This document shows, piece by piece, positions 1 through 10,113 of a stretch of DNA of 42,205 bases. Both the position numbers and the translations under genes were made by a program. Position 1 is the stretch's first letter; every line of letters starts with the position of its first letter. The stretch is from Mesorhizobium sp. J18. GTDB taxonomy: Bacteria > Pseudomonadota > Alphaproteobacteria > Rhizobiales > Rhizobiaceae. The notes under the pieces are model-generated. The model was not told the DNA's origin. It did not search any database and saw only the letters and a list, made by a program, of their open reading frames with translations. Location: contig NZ_VLJP01000010.1 of assembly GCF_007829525.1 (NCBI RefSeq), positions 1 through 42,205 on the forward strand. The letters run 5' to 3'.

Positions 1-2
1 AG

Positions 3-1178
3 ATGGCCAAAGGAAAATTTGAGCGTACGAAGCCGCATGTTAACATTGGGACGATTGGTCATGTTGACCATGGCAAGACGTCGTTGACGGCTGCGATTAC
101 GAAGTATTTTGGCGAGTTCAAGGCGTATGACCAGATTGATGCTGCGCCTGAGGAGAAGGCGCGCGGCATCACGATCTCGACGGCGCATGTGGAGTATGAG
201 ACGGAGAACCGTCACTATGCGCATGTGGACTGCCCTGGGCATGCGGATTATGTGAAGAACATGATCACGGGTGCCGCGCAGATGGACGGTGCGATCCTGG
301 TTGTTTCTGCTGCCGATGGTCCGATGCCGCAGACGCGCGAGCACATTCTGCTTGCCCGCCAGGTTGGTGTTCCGGCGATTGTGGTTTTTTTGAACAAGGT
401 TGACCAGGTTGACGATCCGGAGCTTTTGGAGCTTGTCGAGCTTGAGGTTCGCGAGCTTCTGTCTGCCTATGAGTTTCCTGGCGACGACATTCCGATTGTG
501 AAGGGTTCGGCGCTTGCTGCGCTTGAGGACTCCAACAAGGAGATCGGCGAGGATGCGGTTCGCGAGCTGATGAAGCAGGTCGATGCCTATATTCCGACGC
601 CTGAGCGTCCGATTGACCAGCCGTTCCTGATGCCGATTGAGGATGTGTTCTCGATCTCGGGCCGCGGCACGGTTGTGACGGGTCGTGTGGAGCGCGGCGT
701 TGTCAAGGTTGGCGAGGAGATCGAGATTGTCGGCATCCGTCCGACGTCGAAGACGACGGTTACGGGCGTTGAGATGTTCCGCAAGCTTTTGGACCAGGGT
801 CAGGCGGGCGACAATATTGGTGCGCTTCTTCGCGGTGTTGAGCGAGACGGTGTTGAGCGCGGGCAGGTTCTGGCGAAGCCGGGCACTGTGACGCCGCACA
901 CGAAGTTCAAGGCGGAGGCCTATATCCTGACGAAGGAGGAGGGTGGCCGTCATACGCCGTTCTTCACCAACTACCGTCCGCAGTTTTACTTCCGCACGAC
1001 GGATGTGACCGGCATCGTGAAGCTGCCTGAGGGGACGGAGATGGTGATGCCTGGCGACAATGTTACGGTTGACGTCGAGCTGATCGTGCCGATCGCCATG
1101 GAGGAGAAGCTGCGCTTCGCCATCCGTGAGGGCGGCCGCACCGTCGGCGCCGGCATCGTCGCCAGCATCACGGAATAA
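3..1178 (+). CDS. tuf: Elongation factor Tu
   Basis: GTPase that carries aminoacyl-tRNA to the ribosomal A site. The 391-residue protein is full length for the family. GTPase motifs are visible: GHVDHGKT at residues 19-26, the effector RGITI at 54-58, DCPGH at 76-80 and NKVD at 131-134, followed by the two beta-barrel domains and the usual 'GGRHTPFF' stretch. Only two bases precede the ATG, so its ribosome-binding site and promoter are outside the window. It heads the S10 cluster, 71 bases before rpsJ. Codon choice is odd: most of the gene uses T-ending GTT and CTT codons far more than the following ribosomal genes, while roughly the last 100 bases return to C-ending codons. Alphaproteobacteria often carry a second tuf copy, so conversion between copies could explain this (inference). 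Confidence 0.98.
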   Translation: MAKGKFERTKPHVNIGTIGHVDHGKTSLTAAITKYFGEFKAYDQIDAAPEEKARGITISTAHVEYETENRHYAHVDCPGHADYVKNMITGAAQMDGAILVVSAADGPMPQTREHILLARQVGVPAIVVFLNKVDQVDDPELLELVELEVRELLSAYEFPGDDIPIVKGSALAALEDSNKEIGEDAVRELMKQVDAYIPTPERPIDQPFLMPIEDVFSISGRGTVVTGRVERGVVKVGEEIEIVGIRPTSKTTVTGVEMFRKLLDQGQAGDNIGALLRGVERDGVERGQVLAKPGTVTPHTKFKAEAYILTKEEGGRHTPFFTNYRPQFYFRTTDVTGIVKLPEGTEMVMPGDNVTVDVELIVPIAMEEKLRFAIREGGRTVGAGIVASITE

Positions 1179-1202
1179 AAAGGCTCGGTAAACGCATCCG
1201 GC

Positions 1203-1228
1203 GCGGCGCGGCCAAAGAGCCGCGCCGC
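1203..1228 (+). promoter_or_regulatory. Perfect 10-bp GC hairpin between tuf and rpsJ
   Basis: Positions 1203-1212 (GCGGCGCGGC) are the exact reverse complement of 1219-1228, with a 6-base loop CAAAGA. No T-run follows, so it is not a standard intrinsic terminator. It starts 24 bases after the tuf stop and ends 21 bases before the rpsJ start. It could stabilise the tuf 3' end, mark a processing site or cause partial termination; these roles are inferred. Confidence 0.75.
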
Positions 1229-1249
1229 AGCGGAACAAGGATTTGACGA

Positions 1250-1558
1250 ATGAACGGACAAAATATCCGCATCCGCCTGAAGGCGTTTGACCACCGGGTG
1301 CTTGACGCCTCGACGCGGGAAATCGTCTCGACGGCCAAGCGCACCGGCGCCAACGTTCGCGGCCCGATTCCGCTGCCGACGCGCATCGAGAAGTTCACTG
1401 TGAACCGCTCGCCGCATATCGACAAGAAGAGCCGCGAGCAGTTCGAGATGCGGACGCACAAGCGGCTGCTCGATATCGTGGACCCGACGCCCCAGACCGT
1501 CGATGCGCTGATGAAGCTGGATCTCGCCGCTGGCGTCGATGTCGAGATCAAGCTCTAA
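1250..1558 (+). CDS. rpsJ: 30S ribosomal protein S10
   Basis: Small-subunit protein of the 30S head, also known as NusE, which joins the NusB antitermination complex. The protein is 102 residues, the normal length, opening [14 protein letters not shown] with the typical 'STAKRTGA' and 'GPIPLPT' loop. AAGGA lies upstream of the ATG with about nine bases between. It is the first gene of the S10 operon proper. 105 bases separate it from rplC, and they hold no recognisable gene, only a non-conserved in-frame extension of rplC. Confidence 0.98.
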   Translation: MNGQNIRIRLKAFDHRVLDASTREIVSTAKRTGANVRGPIPLPTRIEKFTVNRSPHIDKKSREQFEMRTHKRLLDIVDPTPQTVDALMKLDLAAGVDVEIKL

Positions 1559-1663
1559 GAGGGCTGCAAACATGAGCCGGAAGGTTTCCCGAAGGCTCCT
1601 CTGATGAACAAGAGGCATGTCAGGGCTCAGGTCCGACAGGCTGCTCTAAAGGAAGATGAACCG

Positions 1664-2395
1664 ATGCGTTCAGGTGTGATTGCGAAGAAGGTCGGGATGA
1701 CCCGCATCTATAATGATGCAGGGGAGCATATCCCTGTGACCGTTCTGCAGATGGAGAATTGCCAGGTCGTGGCTCAGCGCACGCAGGAGAAGAACGGCTA
1801 CACGGCTGTTCAGCTCGGCGTCGGCCTGTCGAAGGTGAAGAACACGTCGAAGGCGATGCGCGGTCATTTTGCCGGCGCCGGCGTGGAGCCGAAGGCCAAG
1901 CTCGCTGAGTTCCGCGTGTCTCCGGAAAACATGCTGGACGTCGGTGCCGAGATCACGGTCGAGCATTTCGTCGCGGGCCAGAAGGTCGACGTGACGGGAA
2001 CTTCGATCGGCAAGGGGTTCCAGGGCGTCATGAAGCGTCACAACTTCGGTGGCGGCCGCGCGACCCACGGTAACTCGGTCTCGCACCGCACGCACGGTTC
2101 GACCGGCCAGCGCCAGGATCCCGGCAAGGTCTTCAAGGGAAAGAAGATGGCCGGTCATATGGGCGCGACCCGCGTGACCACGCAGAACCTCGAAGTGGTG
2201 TCGACCGATGTGGATCGGGGTCTGATCCTGATCCGTGGCGCGGTGCCGGGCTCCAAGGGTGCCTGGATCATGGTGCGTGATGCCGTCAAGGTGCCGCTGC
2301 CTGACAGCGCGCCCAAGCCGGCCGCGATCCGCGCCGCTCAGAAGAACGATGCCGCGAAGGCTGAAGAAGCCACGGCGAGCGAAGGGGCAGAGTAA
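1664..2395 (+). CDS. rplC: 50S ribosomal protein L3
   Basis: L3 binds near the 3' end of 23S rRNA and helps nucleate 50S assembly. The open frame extends upstream to 1604, but I choose the ATG at 1664. [16 protein letters not shown] is the classic L3 start, AAGGAAG (1649-1655) is a good ribosome-binding site for it, and the upstream 20 residues look like nothing in the family. Length 243 residues. The rRNA-penetrating loop with '[12 protein letters not shown]' and 'GKKMAGHMG' is intact. The C-terminal alanine/glutamate-rich tail is typical of alphaproteobacterial L3. The stop overlaps the rplD start by one base (TAATG), which suggests translational coupling. Confidence 0.97.
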   Translation: MRSGVIAKKVGMTRIYNDAGEHIPVTVLQMENCQVVAQRTQEKNGYTAVQLGVGLSKVKNTSKAMRGHFAGAGVEPKAKLAEFRVSPENMLDVGAEITVEHFVAGQKVDVTGTSIGKGFQGVMKRHNFGGGRATHGNSVSHRTHGSTGQRQDPGKVFKGKKMAGHMGATRVTTQNLEVVSTDVDRGLILIRGAVPGSKGAWIMVRDAVKVPLPDSAPKPAAIRAAQKNDAAKAEEATASEGAE

Positions 2396-3015
2396 TGGAC
2401 CTGAAGATTACCACCCTGGCAGGTAAGGATGCCGGCAAGCTGCAGGTCTCGGACGAGATCTTCGGCCTGGAGCCGCGCGAGGACATCCTCCAGCGCGTCG
2501 TTCGCTGGCAGCTCGCCAAGAAGCAGCAGGGCACGCACAAGGCCAAGGGGCGCGCCGAAATCGCGCGCACCGGCGCCAAGATGTACAAGCAGAAGGGTAC
2601 GGGCCGTGCCCGCCACTCCTCGGCTCGCGCTCCGCAGTTCCGCGGTGGTGGCAAGGCGCATGGCCCGGTCGTGCGCAGCCATGCCCATGATCTGCCGAAG
2701 AAGGTGCGCGCGCTTGGCCTGAAGCATGCGCTTTCGGCCAAGGCCAAGGCTTCGAACATCATCGTCATTGACGAGTTCTCGGCCAAGGACGCCAAGACCA
2801 AGGCTCTCGTGGAGGCTTTCGCCAAGCTGGGGCTCAACAATGCGCTGATGATCGACGGCGCGGAGATCGACCAGAACTTCCGCCGCGCTACGTCGAACAT
2901 TCCTAATATCGATGTGCTGCCCGTTCAGGGCATCAACGTCTACGACATTCTGCGCCGTGGCACGCTCGTCCTGTCGAAGGCGGCGGTCGAGGCTCTTGAG
3001 GAGCGGTTCAAATGA
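2395..3015 (+). CDS. rplD: 50S ribosomal protein L4
   Basis: L4 lines the peptide exit tunnel; in E. coli it also represses the S10 operon by binding its leader. The protein is 206 residues, with the tunnel extension visible as '[22 protein letters not shown]'-type sequence near residues 64-85. Translation is probably coupled on both sides: one base overlaps rplC upstream and four bases (ATGA) overlap rplW downstream. The leader target used in E. coli cannot be assessed because tuf lies directly upstream and the operon promoter is outside the window. Confidence 0.97.
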   Translation: MDLKITTLAGKDAGKLQVSDEIFGLEPREDILQRVVRWQLAKKQQGTHKAKGRAEIARTGAKMYKQKGTGRARHSSARAPQFRGGGKAHGPVVRSHAHDLPKKVRALGLKHALSAKAKASNIIVIDEFSAKDAKTKALVEAFAKLGLNNALMIDGAEIDQNFRRATSNIPNIDVLPVQGINVYDILRRGTLVLSKAAVEALEERFK

Positions 3016-3305
3016 CTGATCTTCGCCACTATGACGTGATCGTCAGCCCGGCGATCACCGAGAAGACGACCATGGCGTCGGAAAACAACCAGGTGATCTT
3101 CAACGTCGCCAAAAAGGCTTCGAAGCCGGAGATCAAGGCTGCCGTCGAGGCATTGTTCGGCGTCAAGGTCACCTCGGTGAACACCCTTGTCCGCAAGGGC
3201 AAGGTGAAGCGTTTCCGTGGCACGATCGGGCGCCAGAGCGACGTGAAAAAAGCCATCGTGACGCTGGCCGAAGGCCACTCGATCGACATTGCGACTGGTC
3301 TTTGA
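3012..3305 (+). CDS. rplW: 50S ribosomal protein L23
   Basis: L23 sits at the exit-tunnel mouth and docks trigger factor and SRP. The protein is 97 residues, normal for bacteria, starting [19 protein letters not shown]. The core '[30 protein letters not shown]' region (residues 56-85) is intact. Its start overlaps the rplD stop (ATGA). Confidence 0.97.
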   Translation: MTDLRHYDVIVSPAITEKTTMASENNQVIFNVAKKASKPEIKAAVEALFGVKVTSVNTLVRKGKVKRFRGTIGRQSDVKKAIVTLAEGHSIDIATGL

Positions 3306-3326
3306 GAGGCCGTGAGGTAAGAGAAA

Positions 3327-4163
3327 ATGGCACTCAAGAATTACAAACCGGTAACGCCAGGCCAGCGCCAGCTGGTCATCGTCGACCGCTCCGGCCTCTA
3401 CAAGGGCAAGCCCGTGAAGGGCCTGACGGAGGGCCTTACGAGCAAGGGCGGACGCAACAATATGGGCCGCATCACCGCTCGCTTTCAGGGCGGTGGTCAC
3501 AAGCGGACCTATCGCGTCATTGATTTCAAGCGCCGCAAGTTCGATATAGCGGGCACGGTCGAGCGTCTGGAATATGATCCGAACCGCACGGCTTTCATCG
3601 CTCTCATCAAGTATGAGGACGGCGAGCTCAGCTACATCCTGGCGCCGCAGCGCCTTGCCGTCGGCGACCGCGTGGTCTCGGGCGAGAAGGCGATCGACGT
3701 CAAGCCGGGCAATGCCATGCCGCTTTCGGCCATGCCCGTCGGTACCATCATCCATAATGTGGAGATGAAGCCGGGCAAGGGCGGCCAGATCGCGCGCTCC
3801 GCCGGAACCTATGCGCAGCTCGTCGGTCGCGATCAGGGCAGGGCGATCCTGCGCCTGAACTCGGGCGAGCAGCGCGTCGTGCCCGGTGCATGCCTCGCCA
3901 CGGTCGGCGCCGTGTCCAATCCGGATCACGGCAATGTCAATCTCGGCAAGGCTGGTCGTAGCCGCTGGCTGGGCAAGCGCCCGCACAATCGCGGCGTGAC
4001 CATGAACCCGGTCGACCATCCGCATGGCGGCGGCGAAGGCCGCACCTCCGGTGGCCGGCATCCGGTTTCGCCCTGGGGCAAGCCCACCAAGGGCATGAAG
4101 ACGCGGTCCAACAAGGCGACCGACAAGTTCATCATGCGCTCGCGCCATCAGCGCAAGAGCTAA
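3327..4163 (+). CDS. rplB: 50S ribosomal protein L2
   Basis: L2 is a primary 23S rRNA binder needed for peptidyl-transferase activity and subunit joining. The protein is 278 residues, full length. The C-terminal motif with the conserved histidine region '[18 protein letters not shown]' and 'SPWGKPTKG' is present. It lies 21 bases after rplW and 16 bases before the rpsS start. There are no anomalies. Confidence 0.98.
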   Translation: MALKNYKPVTPGQRQLVIVDRSGLYKGKPVKGLTEGLTSKGGRNNMGRITARFQGGGHKRTYRVIDFKRRKFDIAGTVERLEYDPNRTAFIALIKYEDGELSYILAPQRLAVGDRVVSGEKAIDVKPGNAMPLSAMPVGTIIHNVEMKPGKGGQIARSAGTYAQLVGRDQGRAILRLNSGEQRVVPGACLATVGAVSNPDHGNVNLGKAGRSRWLGKRPHNRGVTMNPVDHPHGGGEGRTSGGRHPVSPWGKPTKGMKTRSNKATDKFIMRSRHQRKS

Positions 4164-4179
4164 GGAAAGGTAACGCCAA

Positions 4180-4458
4180 GTGTCCCGTTCAGTCTGGAAG
4201 GGTCCCTTCGTCGACGGCTATCTCCTGAAGAAGGCCGACAAGGTTCGCGAGGGTGGCCGCAACGAGGTGATCAAGATGTGGAGCCGCCGCTCCACCATCC
4301 TGCCGCAATTCGTCGGCCTCACCTTCGGCGTCTATAACGGCCAGAAGCACATACCGGTTTCGGTCAGTGAAGAAATGGTCGGCCATAAGTTCGGTGAATT
4401 CGCTCCGACCCGTACCTATTACGGCCACGGTGCGGACAAGAAGGCAAAGAGGAAATAA
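4180..4458 (+). CDS. rpsS: 30S ribosomal protein S19
   Basis: S19 forms part of the 30S head beside S13. The protein is 92 residues and begins [19 protein letters not shown], translated from a GTG at 4180, a start also common for rpsS elsewhere. TAAGGAAAGG immediately upstream, overlapping the rplB stop, is the ribosome-binding site. '[15 protein letters not shown]' near the C terminus is the family signature. rplV follows two bases after the stop. Confidence 0.97.
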   Translation: MSRSVWKGPFVDGYLLKKADKVREGGRNEVIKMWSRRSTILPQFVGLTFGVYNGQKHIPVSVSEEMVGHKFGEFAPTRTYYGHGADKKAKRK

Positions 4459-4460
4459 AG

Positions 4461-4850
4461 ATGGGCAAGGCCAAAGCGCCGCGCAGGCTTGCTGATAACG
4501 AGGCGCGTGCTGTTCTGCGCACGATCCGCGTCAGCCCGCAGAAGCTGAACCTCGTCGCGGCGCTGATCCGCGGCAAGAAGGTTTCGACCGCGCTCGCCGA
4601 TCTGGAATTCTCGCGCAAGCGCATCGCCGGCACCGTCAAGAAGACGCTCGAATCGGCGATCGCGAATGCGGAGAACAACCATGATCTCGACGTGGACGCT
4701 CTCATCGTCGCGGAAGCCTATGTCGGCAAGTCGATTGTCATGAAGCGTTTCCATGCGCGCGGTCGTGGCCGCGCCAGCCGCATTGAGAAGCCGTTCTCGA
4801 ACCTGACGATCGTGGTTCGTGAAATGGAAGAGAAAGTGGAGGCCGCCTGA
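4461..4850 (+). CDS. rplV: 50S ribosomal protein L22
   Basis: L22 reaches into the exit tunnel through its beta-hairpin, a known site of macrolide-resistance changes. The protein is 129 residues. The hairpin tip region '[21 protein letters not shown]' begins near residue 94 and is complete. It starts two bases after rpsS ends, and its TGA overlaps the rpsC ATG by one base (TGATG). Confidence 0.97.
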   Translation: MGKAKAPRRLADNEARAVLRTIRVSPQKLNLVAALIRGKKVSTALADLEFSRKRIAGTVKKTLESAIANAENNHDLDVDALIVAEAYVGKSIVMKRFHARGRGRASRIEKPFSNLTIVVREMEEKVEAA

Positions 4851-5551
4851 TGGGCCAGAAAGTCAATCCGATCGGTCTCCGTCTCGGTATCAACCGCACC
4901 TGGGACTCGCGCTGGTATGCCAATACCGGTGAATACGGCAAGCTGCTGCACGAAGATCTGAAGATCCGTAAATATATCGAGCAGGAGCTGAAGCAGGCAG
5001 CGATTTCCAAGGTCGTGATCGAGCGCCCGCACAAGAAGTGCCGGGTAACGATCCACTCGGCGCGTCCTGGCCTGATCATCGGCAAGAAGGGCGCCGACAT
5101 CGAGAAGTTGCGCCGCAAGCTGACCGAGATGACCAATGCCGAGACGCATCTCAACATCGTCGAGGTGCGCAAGCCTGAGATCGACGCGACGCTCATCGCC
5201 CAGTCGATCGCCCAGCAGCTCGAGCGCCGCGTGGCCTTCCGCCGCGCCATGAAGCGCGCCGTGCAGTCGGCAATGCGTCTTGGTGCCGAAGGCATCCGCA
5301 TCAATTGCGGTGGCCGGCTAGGGGGCGCGGAGATCGCCCGCATGGAATGGTACCGCGAGGGCCGTGTGCCGCTGCATACGCTGCGCGCCGATGTCGACTA
5401 CGGGACTGCCGAGGCGCAGACCGCCTATGGCATCTGTGGCGTCAAGGTGTGGGTGTTCAAGGGCGAGATCCTCGAGCACGACCCAATGGCCTCCGAGCGC
5501 CGCGCGGTCGAGGGCGAGCAGGGCGGCGGTCGCCGCCGCGAAAACGCCTGA
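4850..5551 (+). CDS. rpsC: 30S ribosomal protein S3
   Basis: S3 lines the mRNA entry channel and has helicase activity together with S4. The protein is 233 residues. The N-terminal '[14 protein letters not shown]', a type-II KH domain with the GKKG loop at residues 78-81, and a C-terminal domain are visible. A short basic/glycine tail ([12 protein letters not shown]) ends it. It overlaps rplV by one base. Confidence 0.98.
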   Translation: MGQKVNPIGLRLGINRTWDSRWYANTGEYGKLLHEDLKIRKYIEQELKQAAISKVVIERPHKKCRVTIHSARPGLIIGKKGADIEKLRRKLTEMTNAETHLNIVEVRKPEIDATLIAQSIAQQLERRVAFRRAMKRAVQSAMRLGAEGIRINCGGRLGGAEIARMEWYREGRVPLHTLRADVDYGTAEAQTAYGICGVKVWVFKGEILEHDPMASERRAVEGEQGGGRRRENA

Positions 5552-5575
5552 GCCGGAATTCTGGAGTAAAGAAAG

Positions 5576-5989
5576 ATGCTGCAACCAAAGCGCACCAAAT
5601 TCCGCAAGCAGTTCAAGGGCCGCATTCACGGCGCCGCGAAGGGCGGCACCGATCTGAATTTCGGTGCCTTCGGACTGAAGGCGTTGGAGCCGGAGCGGGT
5701 CACCGCCCGTCAGATCGAGGCTGCCCGCCGGGCCATCACGCGTCAGATGAAGCGTCAGGGCCGCGTGTGGATCCGTATCTTCCCGGACGTCCCGGTCACC
5801 TCGAAGCCGACCGAAGTCCGCATGGGTAAGGGTAAGGGCTCGGTCGATTTCTGGGCCTGCCGCGTGAAGCCGGGCAGGATCATGTTCGAGATCGACGGCG
5901 TTGATGCCGAGGTGGCGCGCGAGGCGCTGCGTCTCGGTGCCGCCAAGCTTCCGATCAAGACGCGCTTCGTACAGCGCATCGCAGAGTAG
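5576..5989 (+). CDS. rplP: 50S ribosomal protein L16
   Basis: L16 helps place A-site tRNA at the peptidyl-transferase centre. The protein is 137 residues, starting [16 protein letters not shown]. The conserved loop '[19 protein letters not shown]'-type region and the arginine-rich segment (hydroxylated in some bacteria) are intact. AAAGAAAG precedes the ATG. It lies 24 bases from rpsC and 11 bases from rpmC. Confidence 0.97.
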   Translation: MLQPKRTKFRKQFKGRIHGAAKGGTDLNFGAFGLKALEPERVTARQIEAARRAITRQMKRQGRVWIRIFPDVPVTSKPTEVRMGKGKGSVDFWACRVKPGRIMFEIDGVDAEVAREALRLGAAKLPIKTRFVQRIAE

Positions 5990-6000
5990 AGGCAGACGCC

Positions 6001-6201
6001 ATGAAGGCCGCAGACGTCAGGTCGATGACCCAGGATCAGCTCTCCGACGAGCTGGCCAAGCTAAAGAAAGAGCAGTTCAACCTTCGCTTCCAGAAGGCGA
6101 CGGGACAGCTCGAGAAAACCGCGCGTGTGAAGCAGGTCCGCAGGGACATCGCGCGCATCAAGACAATCGCCGCCGAGAAGTCGGCCGGCAAGAAGGCCTA
6201 A
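6001..6201 (+). CDS. rpmC: 50S ribosomal protein L29
   Basis: Small alpha-helical protein next to L23 at the tunnel exit. The protein is 66 residues, with the family pattern '[22 protein letters not shown]' centred near residue 30. It lies between rplP and rpsQ with gaps of 11 bases on both sides. Confidence 0.96.
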   Translation: MKAADVRSMTQDQLSDELAKLKKEQFNLRFQKATGQLEKTARVKQVRRDIARIKTIAAEKSAGKKA

Positions 6202-6212
6202 GGGGCGAATAG

Positions 6213-6458
6213 ATGCCAAAGCGCGTTTTGCAGGGCACCGTCGTAAGCGACAAGAACGACAAGACGGTCGTCGTCCGTGTCGAACGCCGGTTCACGCATC
6301 CGGTGATGAAGAAGACCGTGCGGATGAGCAAGAAGTACAAGGCGCACGACGAGAACAACGCGTGCAAGGTCGGCGATATGGTTTTCATCCAGGAATCCCG
6401 GCCGATCTCCAAGGACAAGTGCTGGGTCGTCGTGAACCCCACGCAGGCCCAGGCGTAA
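6213..6458 (+). CDS. rpsQ: 30S ribosomal protein S17
   Basis: Primary 16S rRNA-binding OB-fold protein. The protein is 81 residues, beginning [21 protein letters not shown]. The '[11 protein letters not shown]' signature near residues 62-72 is present. AGGGGCGAAT precedes the start. A 68-base gap to rplN follows and shows no gene or strong hairpin. Confidence 0.97.
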   Translation: MPKRVLQGTVVSDKNDKTVVVRVERRFTHPVMKKTVRMSKKYKAHDENNACKVGDMVFIQESRPISKDKCWVVVNPTQAQA

Positions 6459-6526
6459 GACAACAGTTAATCGGACATGCCGGGGGCGGTTGAAACGCTC
6501 TCCAGACAAGAAGAAGGCGGCCAGTC

Positions 6527-6895
6527 ATGATTCAGATGCAAACAAACCTCGATGTGGCGGACAATTCCGGCGCCCGTCGTGTCATGTGCATCAAGGTGCT
6601 GGGCGGCTCGAAGCGGAAATATGCTTCCGTGGGCGACATCATCGTCGTCTCGGTGAAGGAAGCCATTCCGCGCGGCCGCGTGAAGAAGGGCGACGTGATG
6701 AAGGCGGTCGTGGTCCGCACGGCGAAGGATATCCGTCGGCCGGATGGCAGCGTGATCCGCTTCGACAAGAATGCGGCCGTCCTCGTGGACAACAAGAGAG
6801 AGCCTGTCGGCACGCGTATCTTCGGCCCGGTTCCGCGCGAGCTTCGCGCCAAGAACCACATGAAGATCATCTCGCTCGCGCCTGAAGTGCTCTGA
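6527..6895 (+). CDS. rplN: 50S ribosomal protein L14
   Basis: L14 lies at the subunit interface and is the target of the silencing factor RsfS. The protein is 122 residues, the standard length, beginning [19 protein letters not shown], with the ending '[12 protein letters not shown]'-type (here [13 protein letters not shown]). It is the first gene of the spc segment. The gap from rpsQ is only 68 bases with no terminator, so S10 and spc are probably transcribed together. Confidence 0.98.
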   Translation: MIQMQTNLDVADNSGARRVMCIKVLGGSKRKYASVGDIIVVSVKEAIPRGRVKKGDVMKAVVVRTAKDIRRPDGSVIRFDKNAAVLVDNKREPVGTRIFGPVPRELRAKNHMKIISLAPEVL

Positions 6896-6908
6896 AGGAG
6901 GCCGGAAG

Positions 6909-7223
6909 ATGCAGAAGATCAAGAAAGGCGACAAGGTCGTCGTGCTCGCCGGCAAGGACAAGGGCCGCACCGGTGAAGTGCTGAAGGTCATGCCGAAGGA
7001 CGACAAGGCAATCGTTCGCGGTATCAATATCGTTCGCCGCCACCAGAAGCAGACGCAGGCTCAGGAAGGCGGCATTATTTCCAAGGAAGCGCCGATCCAC
7101 CTGTCGAACGTCGCTTTGGCGGACCCCAAGGACGGCAAGCCGACCCGTGTCGGCTTCCAGGTCCAGAAGGACGGCAAGAAGGTGCGCGTGGCGAAGCGCT
7201 CGGGAGAATTGATCGATGGCTAA
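6909..7223 (+). CDS. rplX: 50S ribosomal protein L24
   Basis: Assembly-initiating 50S protein. The protein is 104 residues. An N-terminal KOW motif '[25 protein letters not shown]' covers residues 3-27, quoted as family pattern. A strong AAGGAGG lies upstream of the ATG. The last eight bases overlap rplE. Confidence 0.97.
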   Translation: MQKIKKGDKVVVLAGKDKGRTGEVLKVMPKDDKAIVRGINIVRRHQKQTQAQEGGIISKEAPIHLSNVALADPKDGKPTRVGFQVQKDGKKVRVAKRSGELIDG

Positions 7224-7773
7224 CGCGCAGTATCAGCCGCGCTTGAAGAAGCAATACAACGAGGTGATCCGCAAGGCTCTCCTCGAGCAGTTCAAGTATG
7301 AAAACGAGATGCAGGTTCCGCGCATCGAAAAGGTCGTCATCAATATGGGTGTCGGCGAGGCCACGGGCGATTCCAAGAAGCCTTCCGTCGCCGCCGAAGA
7401 CCTTTCTCTGATTGCCGGCCAGAAGGCCGTGGTAACGCGCGCACGCAACTCCATCGCCGGCTTCAAGGTCCGCGAGGGCATGCCGATCGGCGCCAAGGTC
7501 ACGCTGCGCCAGGACCGCATGTACGAGTTCCTCGACCGCCTGGTGACGGTCGCGCTGCCGCGTGTGCGTGACTTCCGCGGGTTGAACCCGAAGAGCTTCG
7601 ACGGCCGTGGCAATTTCGCCATGGGCATCAAGGAACACATCGTGTTCCCCGAGATCAACTACGACAAGGTCGATCAGATCTGGGGAATGGACATCATCGT
7701 CTGCACGACCGCCAAGACGGACGACGAGGCGAGGGCACTTCTTAAGGCCTTCAACTTCCCGTTCCGGCAGTAA
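7216..7773 (+). CDS. rplE: 50S ribosomal protein L5
   Basis: 5S rRNA-binding protein of the central protuberance, contacting P-site tRNA. The protein is 185 residues, with 'MGVGEA' near residue 45 and the '[14 protein letters not shown]' signature near 130-143. The start is eight bases inside rplX; GGGAGAATT inside rplX serves as ribosome-binding site, so coupling is likely. Confidence 0.97.
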   Translation: MANAQYQPRLKKQYNEVIRKALLEQFKYENEMQVPRIEKVVINMGVGEATGDSKKPSVAAEDLSLIAGQKAVVTRARNSIAGFKVREGMPIGAKVTLRQDRMYEFLDRLVTVALPRVRDFRGLNPKSFDGRGNFAMGIKEHIVFPEINYDKVDQIWGMDIIVCTTAKTDDEARALLKAFNFPFRQ

Positions 7774-7802
7774 CGGCAGGCGAGAAAAAGGAACTTTCCG
7801 AA

Positions 7803-8108
7803 ATGGCAAAGACCAGTTCAGTCGAGAAGAACAACCGGCGCCGCAAGCTCGTCGATCAGTATGCTGCAAAGCGGGCGGCTTTGAAGGCGATCATCATGGA
7901 TCAGAGCAAGTCCATGGAAGAGCGCTTCCGGGCACAGCTCAAGCTTGCCGAGCTGCCGCGCAACTCGTCGAAGACCCGCATCCGCAACCGCTGCGAGGTG
8001 ACGGGCCGTCCGCGGGCTTACTATCGCAAGCTCAAGATGTCGCGCGTCGCGCTGCGGGAGTTGGGCAATAACGGCCTGATCCCGGGCCTGGTCAAGTCGA
8101 GCTGGTAA
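7803..8108 (+). CDS. rpsN: 30S ribosomal protein S14, zinc-independent form
   Basis: S14 of the 30S head. The 101-residue length and the presence of only one cysteine (in '[11 protein letters not shown]', residues 61-71) mark the long zinc-independent form rather than the short C+ form with four cysteines. It ends GLVKSSW as expected. It lies between rplE and rpsH with gaps of 29 and 13 bases. Confidence 0.97.
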   Translation: MAKTSSVEKNNRRRKLVDQYAAKRAALKAIIMDQSKSMEERFRAQLKLAELPRNSSKTRIRNRCEVTGRPRAYYRKLKMSRVALRELGNNGLIPGLVKSSW

Positions 8109-8121
8109 GGAGGACTGAAGA

Positions 8122-8520
8122 ATGTCCGTGAATGATCCTCTCGGCGATATGCTGACCCGTATCCGCAACGCCATCGGGCGCGGCAAGCCAAAAGTCTCCA
8201 CGCCGGCCTCGACGCTGCGCGCCCGCGTGCTCGACGTCATGAAGGCTGAAGGCTATATCCGGGACTACAGCCAGATCGACTACGACAATGGCAAGTCGGA
8301 AATCGAGATAGAGCTGAAGTACTCGGACGGCGCTCCGGTGATCCGCGAGATCGCGCGTGTCTCGAAGCCGGGCCGCCGCGTCTATGTGTCGGTCAAGTCG
8401 ATCCCGAATGTGGCCAACGGTCTTGGCATCGCTATCCTTTCGACCCCGAAGGGTGTGATGGCTGATCATCAGGCCCGCGAGCAGAATGTCGGCGGAGAAG
8501 TCCTCTGCCAGATCTTCTGA
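8122..8520 (+). CDS. rpsH: 30S ribosomal protein S8
   Basis: Binds the central domain of 16S rRNA; in E. coli S8 also represses the spc operon by binding within rplE mRNA. The protein is 132 residues, starting [17 protein letters not shown]. The C-terminal 'ISTPKG'-type loop (ILSTPKGVM) and 'GGEVLCQIF' are present. AAGGAGGACTGAAG upstream is a strong ribosome-binding site. Confidence 0.97.
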   Translation: MSVNDPLGDMLTRIRNAIGRGKPKVSTPASTLRARVLDVMKAEGYIRDYSQIDYDNGKSEIEIELKYSDGAPVIREIARVSKPGRRVYVSVKSIPNVANGLGIAILSTPKGVMADHQAREQNVGGEVLCQIF

Positions 8521-8558
8521 TCCTGCAGGCAAACAAGTAGAGAACGAGGACAAGCAAG

Positions 8559-9092
8559 ATGTCTCGTATTGGCAAGAAGCCGGTCCCGGTTCCCCAGGGC
8601 GTGACTGCCACAGTGGATGGCCAGACCGTCACGGCCAAGGGCCCGAAGGGCGAACTCAAGTTCGTCGTGAATGACGAAGTGCTGGTGAAGATGGAAGATG
8701 GCGCGGTTTCCGTCGATCCACGCGACCAGTCGAAGGACGCCCGCTCCAAGTGGGGTATGTCGCGCACACAGATCGCGAATATCCTGCAGGGCGTGAAGGA
8801 CGGGTTCGAGAAGCGTCTCGAAATCAACGGCGTCGGCTACCGCGCGGCGATGCAGGGCAAGAATCTGCAACTTTCGCTGGGCTACAGCCATGACGTGGTT
8901 TATGAGCCCCCGGCAGGAATCACGCTTGCCGTGACCAAGCCGACCGAAATCGTCGTCAGCGGGATCGACAAGCAGGCCGTGGGCCAGGTCGCTTCCGAAA
9001 TCCGCAAGTTCCGCGGTCCCGAACCCTATAAGGGCAAGGGCGTGAAATATGCGAACGAGACGATCGTGCGCAAAGAAGGCAAGAAGAAGTAA
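8559..9092 (+). CDS. rplF: 50S ribosomal protein L6
   Basis: L6 lies near the sarcin-ricin loop. The protein is 177 residues with two repeated L6 folds; 'EINGVGYRA' near residue 88 and the C-terminal '[13 protein letters not shown]' signature are intact. It is 38 bases from rpsH and 11 bases from rplR. Confidence 0.98.
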   Translation: MSRIGKKPVPVPQGVTATVDGQTVTAKGPKGELKFVVNDEVLVKMEDGAVSVDPRDQSKDARSKWGMSRTQIANILQGVKDGFEKRLEINGVGYRAAMQGKNLQLSLGYSHDVVYEPPAGITLAVTKPTEIVVSGIDKQAVGQVASEIRKFRGPEPYKGKGVKYANETIVRKEGKKK

Positions 9093-9103
9093 GGAACAAG
9101 GCA

Positions 9104-9460
9104 ATGGCCTCCAAGGACTCGGTCAAACGTCGTGCCGCTCGCACGCGCCGGAAGATCAAGGCGGTTGCCGGAGATCGGCCGCGCCTGTCGATCTATCGGT
9201 CGTCGAAGAACATTTATGTTCAGGTGATCGACGATGCGAAGGGCCATACTCTGGCTGCCGCCTCGACGCTCGAAGGCGAAATCAGGGGTTCCCTGAAAAC
9301 GGGTGCCGATACTGCGGCTGCGGCCGTCGGCAAGCTGATTGCCGAACGTGCCTCCAAGGCCGGGGTCAAGGACGTGGTCTTCGATCGCGGCGCCTATCGG
9401 TATCACGGCCGCGTCAAGGCGCTTGCCGATGCGGCTCGCGAAGGCGGCTTGAACTTCTGA
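9104..9460 (+). CDS. rplR: 50S ribosomal protein L18
   Basis: 5S rRNA-binding protein. The protein is 118 residues, with an N-terminal basic stretch ([12 protein letters not shown]), then '[20 protein letters not shown]' as the core and '[24 protein letters not shown]' at the end. A 77-base gap containing a hairpin follows before rpsE. Confidence 0.97.
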   Translation: MASKDSVKRRAARTRRKIKAVAGDRPRLSIYRSSKNIYVQVIDDAKGHTLAAASTLEGEIRGSLKTGADTAAAAVGKLIAERASKAGVKDVVFDRGAYRYHGRVKALADAAREGGLNF

Positions 9461-9470
9461 TTTCAACCGG

Positions 9471-9492
9471 GCCGGCACGTTAGAAGGCCGGC
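9471..9492 (+). promoter_or_regulatory. Hairpin between rplR and rpsE
   Basis: GCCGGC at 9471-9476 pairs with GCCGGC at 9487-9492 across a 10-base loop, followed by TCTCATTT. The stem is short and the T-tract weak, so it is at most an attenuator or processing site inside the spc segment. The role is inferred. Confidence 0.45.
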
Positions 9493-9537
9493 TCTCATTT
9501 CAATCGGTGCTTCCGGAAAAGAACAAGGAAAAGGGCA

Positions 9538-10092
9538 ATGGCACAAAACCGCAGGGACGATCGCCGCGACCGCGAAGAGCGCGACAGCGAATTCGTCGAC
9601 AAGCTCGTTCACATCAATCGCGTCGCCAAGGTGGTCAAGGGCGGACGCCGCTTCGGCTTCGCCGCGCTCGTCGTCGTCGGCGACCAGAAGGGCCGGGTCG
9701 GCTTCGGTCACGGCAAGGCGCGCGAAGTGCCCGAGGCGATCCGCAAGGCGACCGAAAGCGCCAAGCGTGACATGATCTTCGTGCCGCTGCGCTCTGGACG
9801 TACGCTGCATCACGATGTAGCCGGCCGTCATGGCGCGGGCCGTGTGCTCTTGCGGGCTGCCAAGCCCGGTACCGGCATCATCGCCGGTGGCCCGATGCGC
9901 GCCGTCTTCGAGACGCTCGGTGTCCACGACGTGGTCGCCAAGTCAATGGGGTCGTCAAATCCGTACAACATGGTGCGGGCGACCTTCGACGCATTGAAGC
10001 GTCAGCTTCATCCGAAGGATGTGGCCTCCCAGCGCGGCATCAAGTATTCGACGCTGCAGGCGCGCCGCGGTGCGGCCGCAGGCGAGGAATAA
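9538..10092 (+). CDS. rpsE: 30S ribosomal protein S5
   Basis: Decoding-fidelity protein at the 30S shoulder. The protein is 184 residues with a charged alphaproteobacterial N-terminal extension ([19 protein letters not shown]), then the dsRNA-binding fold ('[18 protein letters not shown]') and the '[15 protein letters not shown]' loop. AACAAGGAAAAGG precedes the ATG. Confidence 0.97.
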   Translation: MAQNRRDDRRDREERDSEFVDKLVHINRVAKVVKGGRRFGFAALVVVGDQKGRVGFGHGKAREVPEAIRKATESAKRDMIFVPLRSGRTLHHDVAGRHGAGRVLLRAAKPGTGIIAGGPMRAVFETLGVHDVVAKSMGSSNPYNMVRATFDALKRQLHPKDVASQRGIKYSTLQARRGAAAGEE

Positions 10093-10113
10093 TCGGGCTG
10101 GCGATTGCCCCAC

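Noticed and set aside
1604-1663. 20-residue N-terminal extension of L3
   Set aside because: Not conserved in L3, and a good ribosome-binding site lies at 1649-1655 for the ATG at 1664.
2940-4148. 402-codon open frame on the - strand opposite rplW and rplB
   Set aside because: Antisense to two complete ribosomal genes; no independent support.
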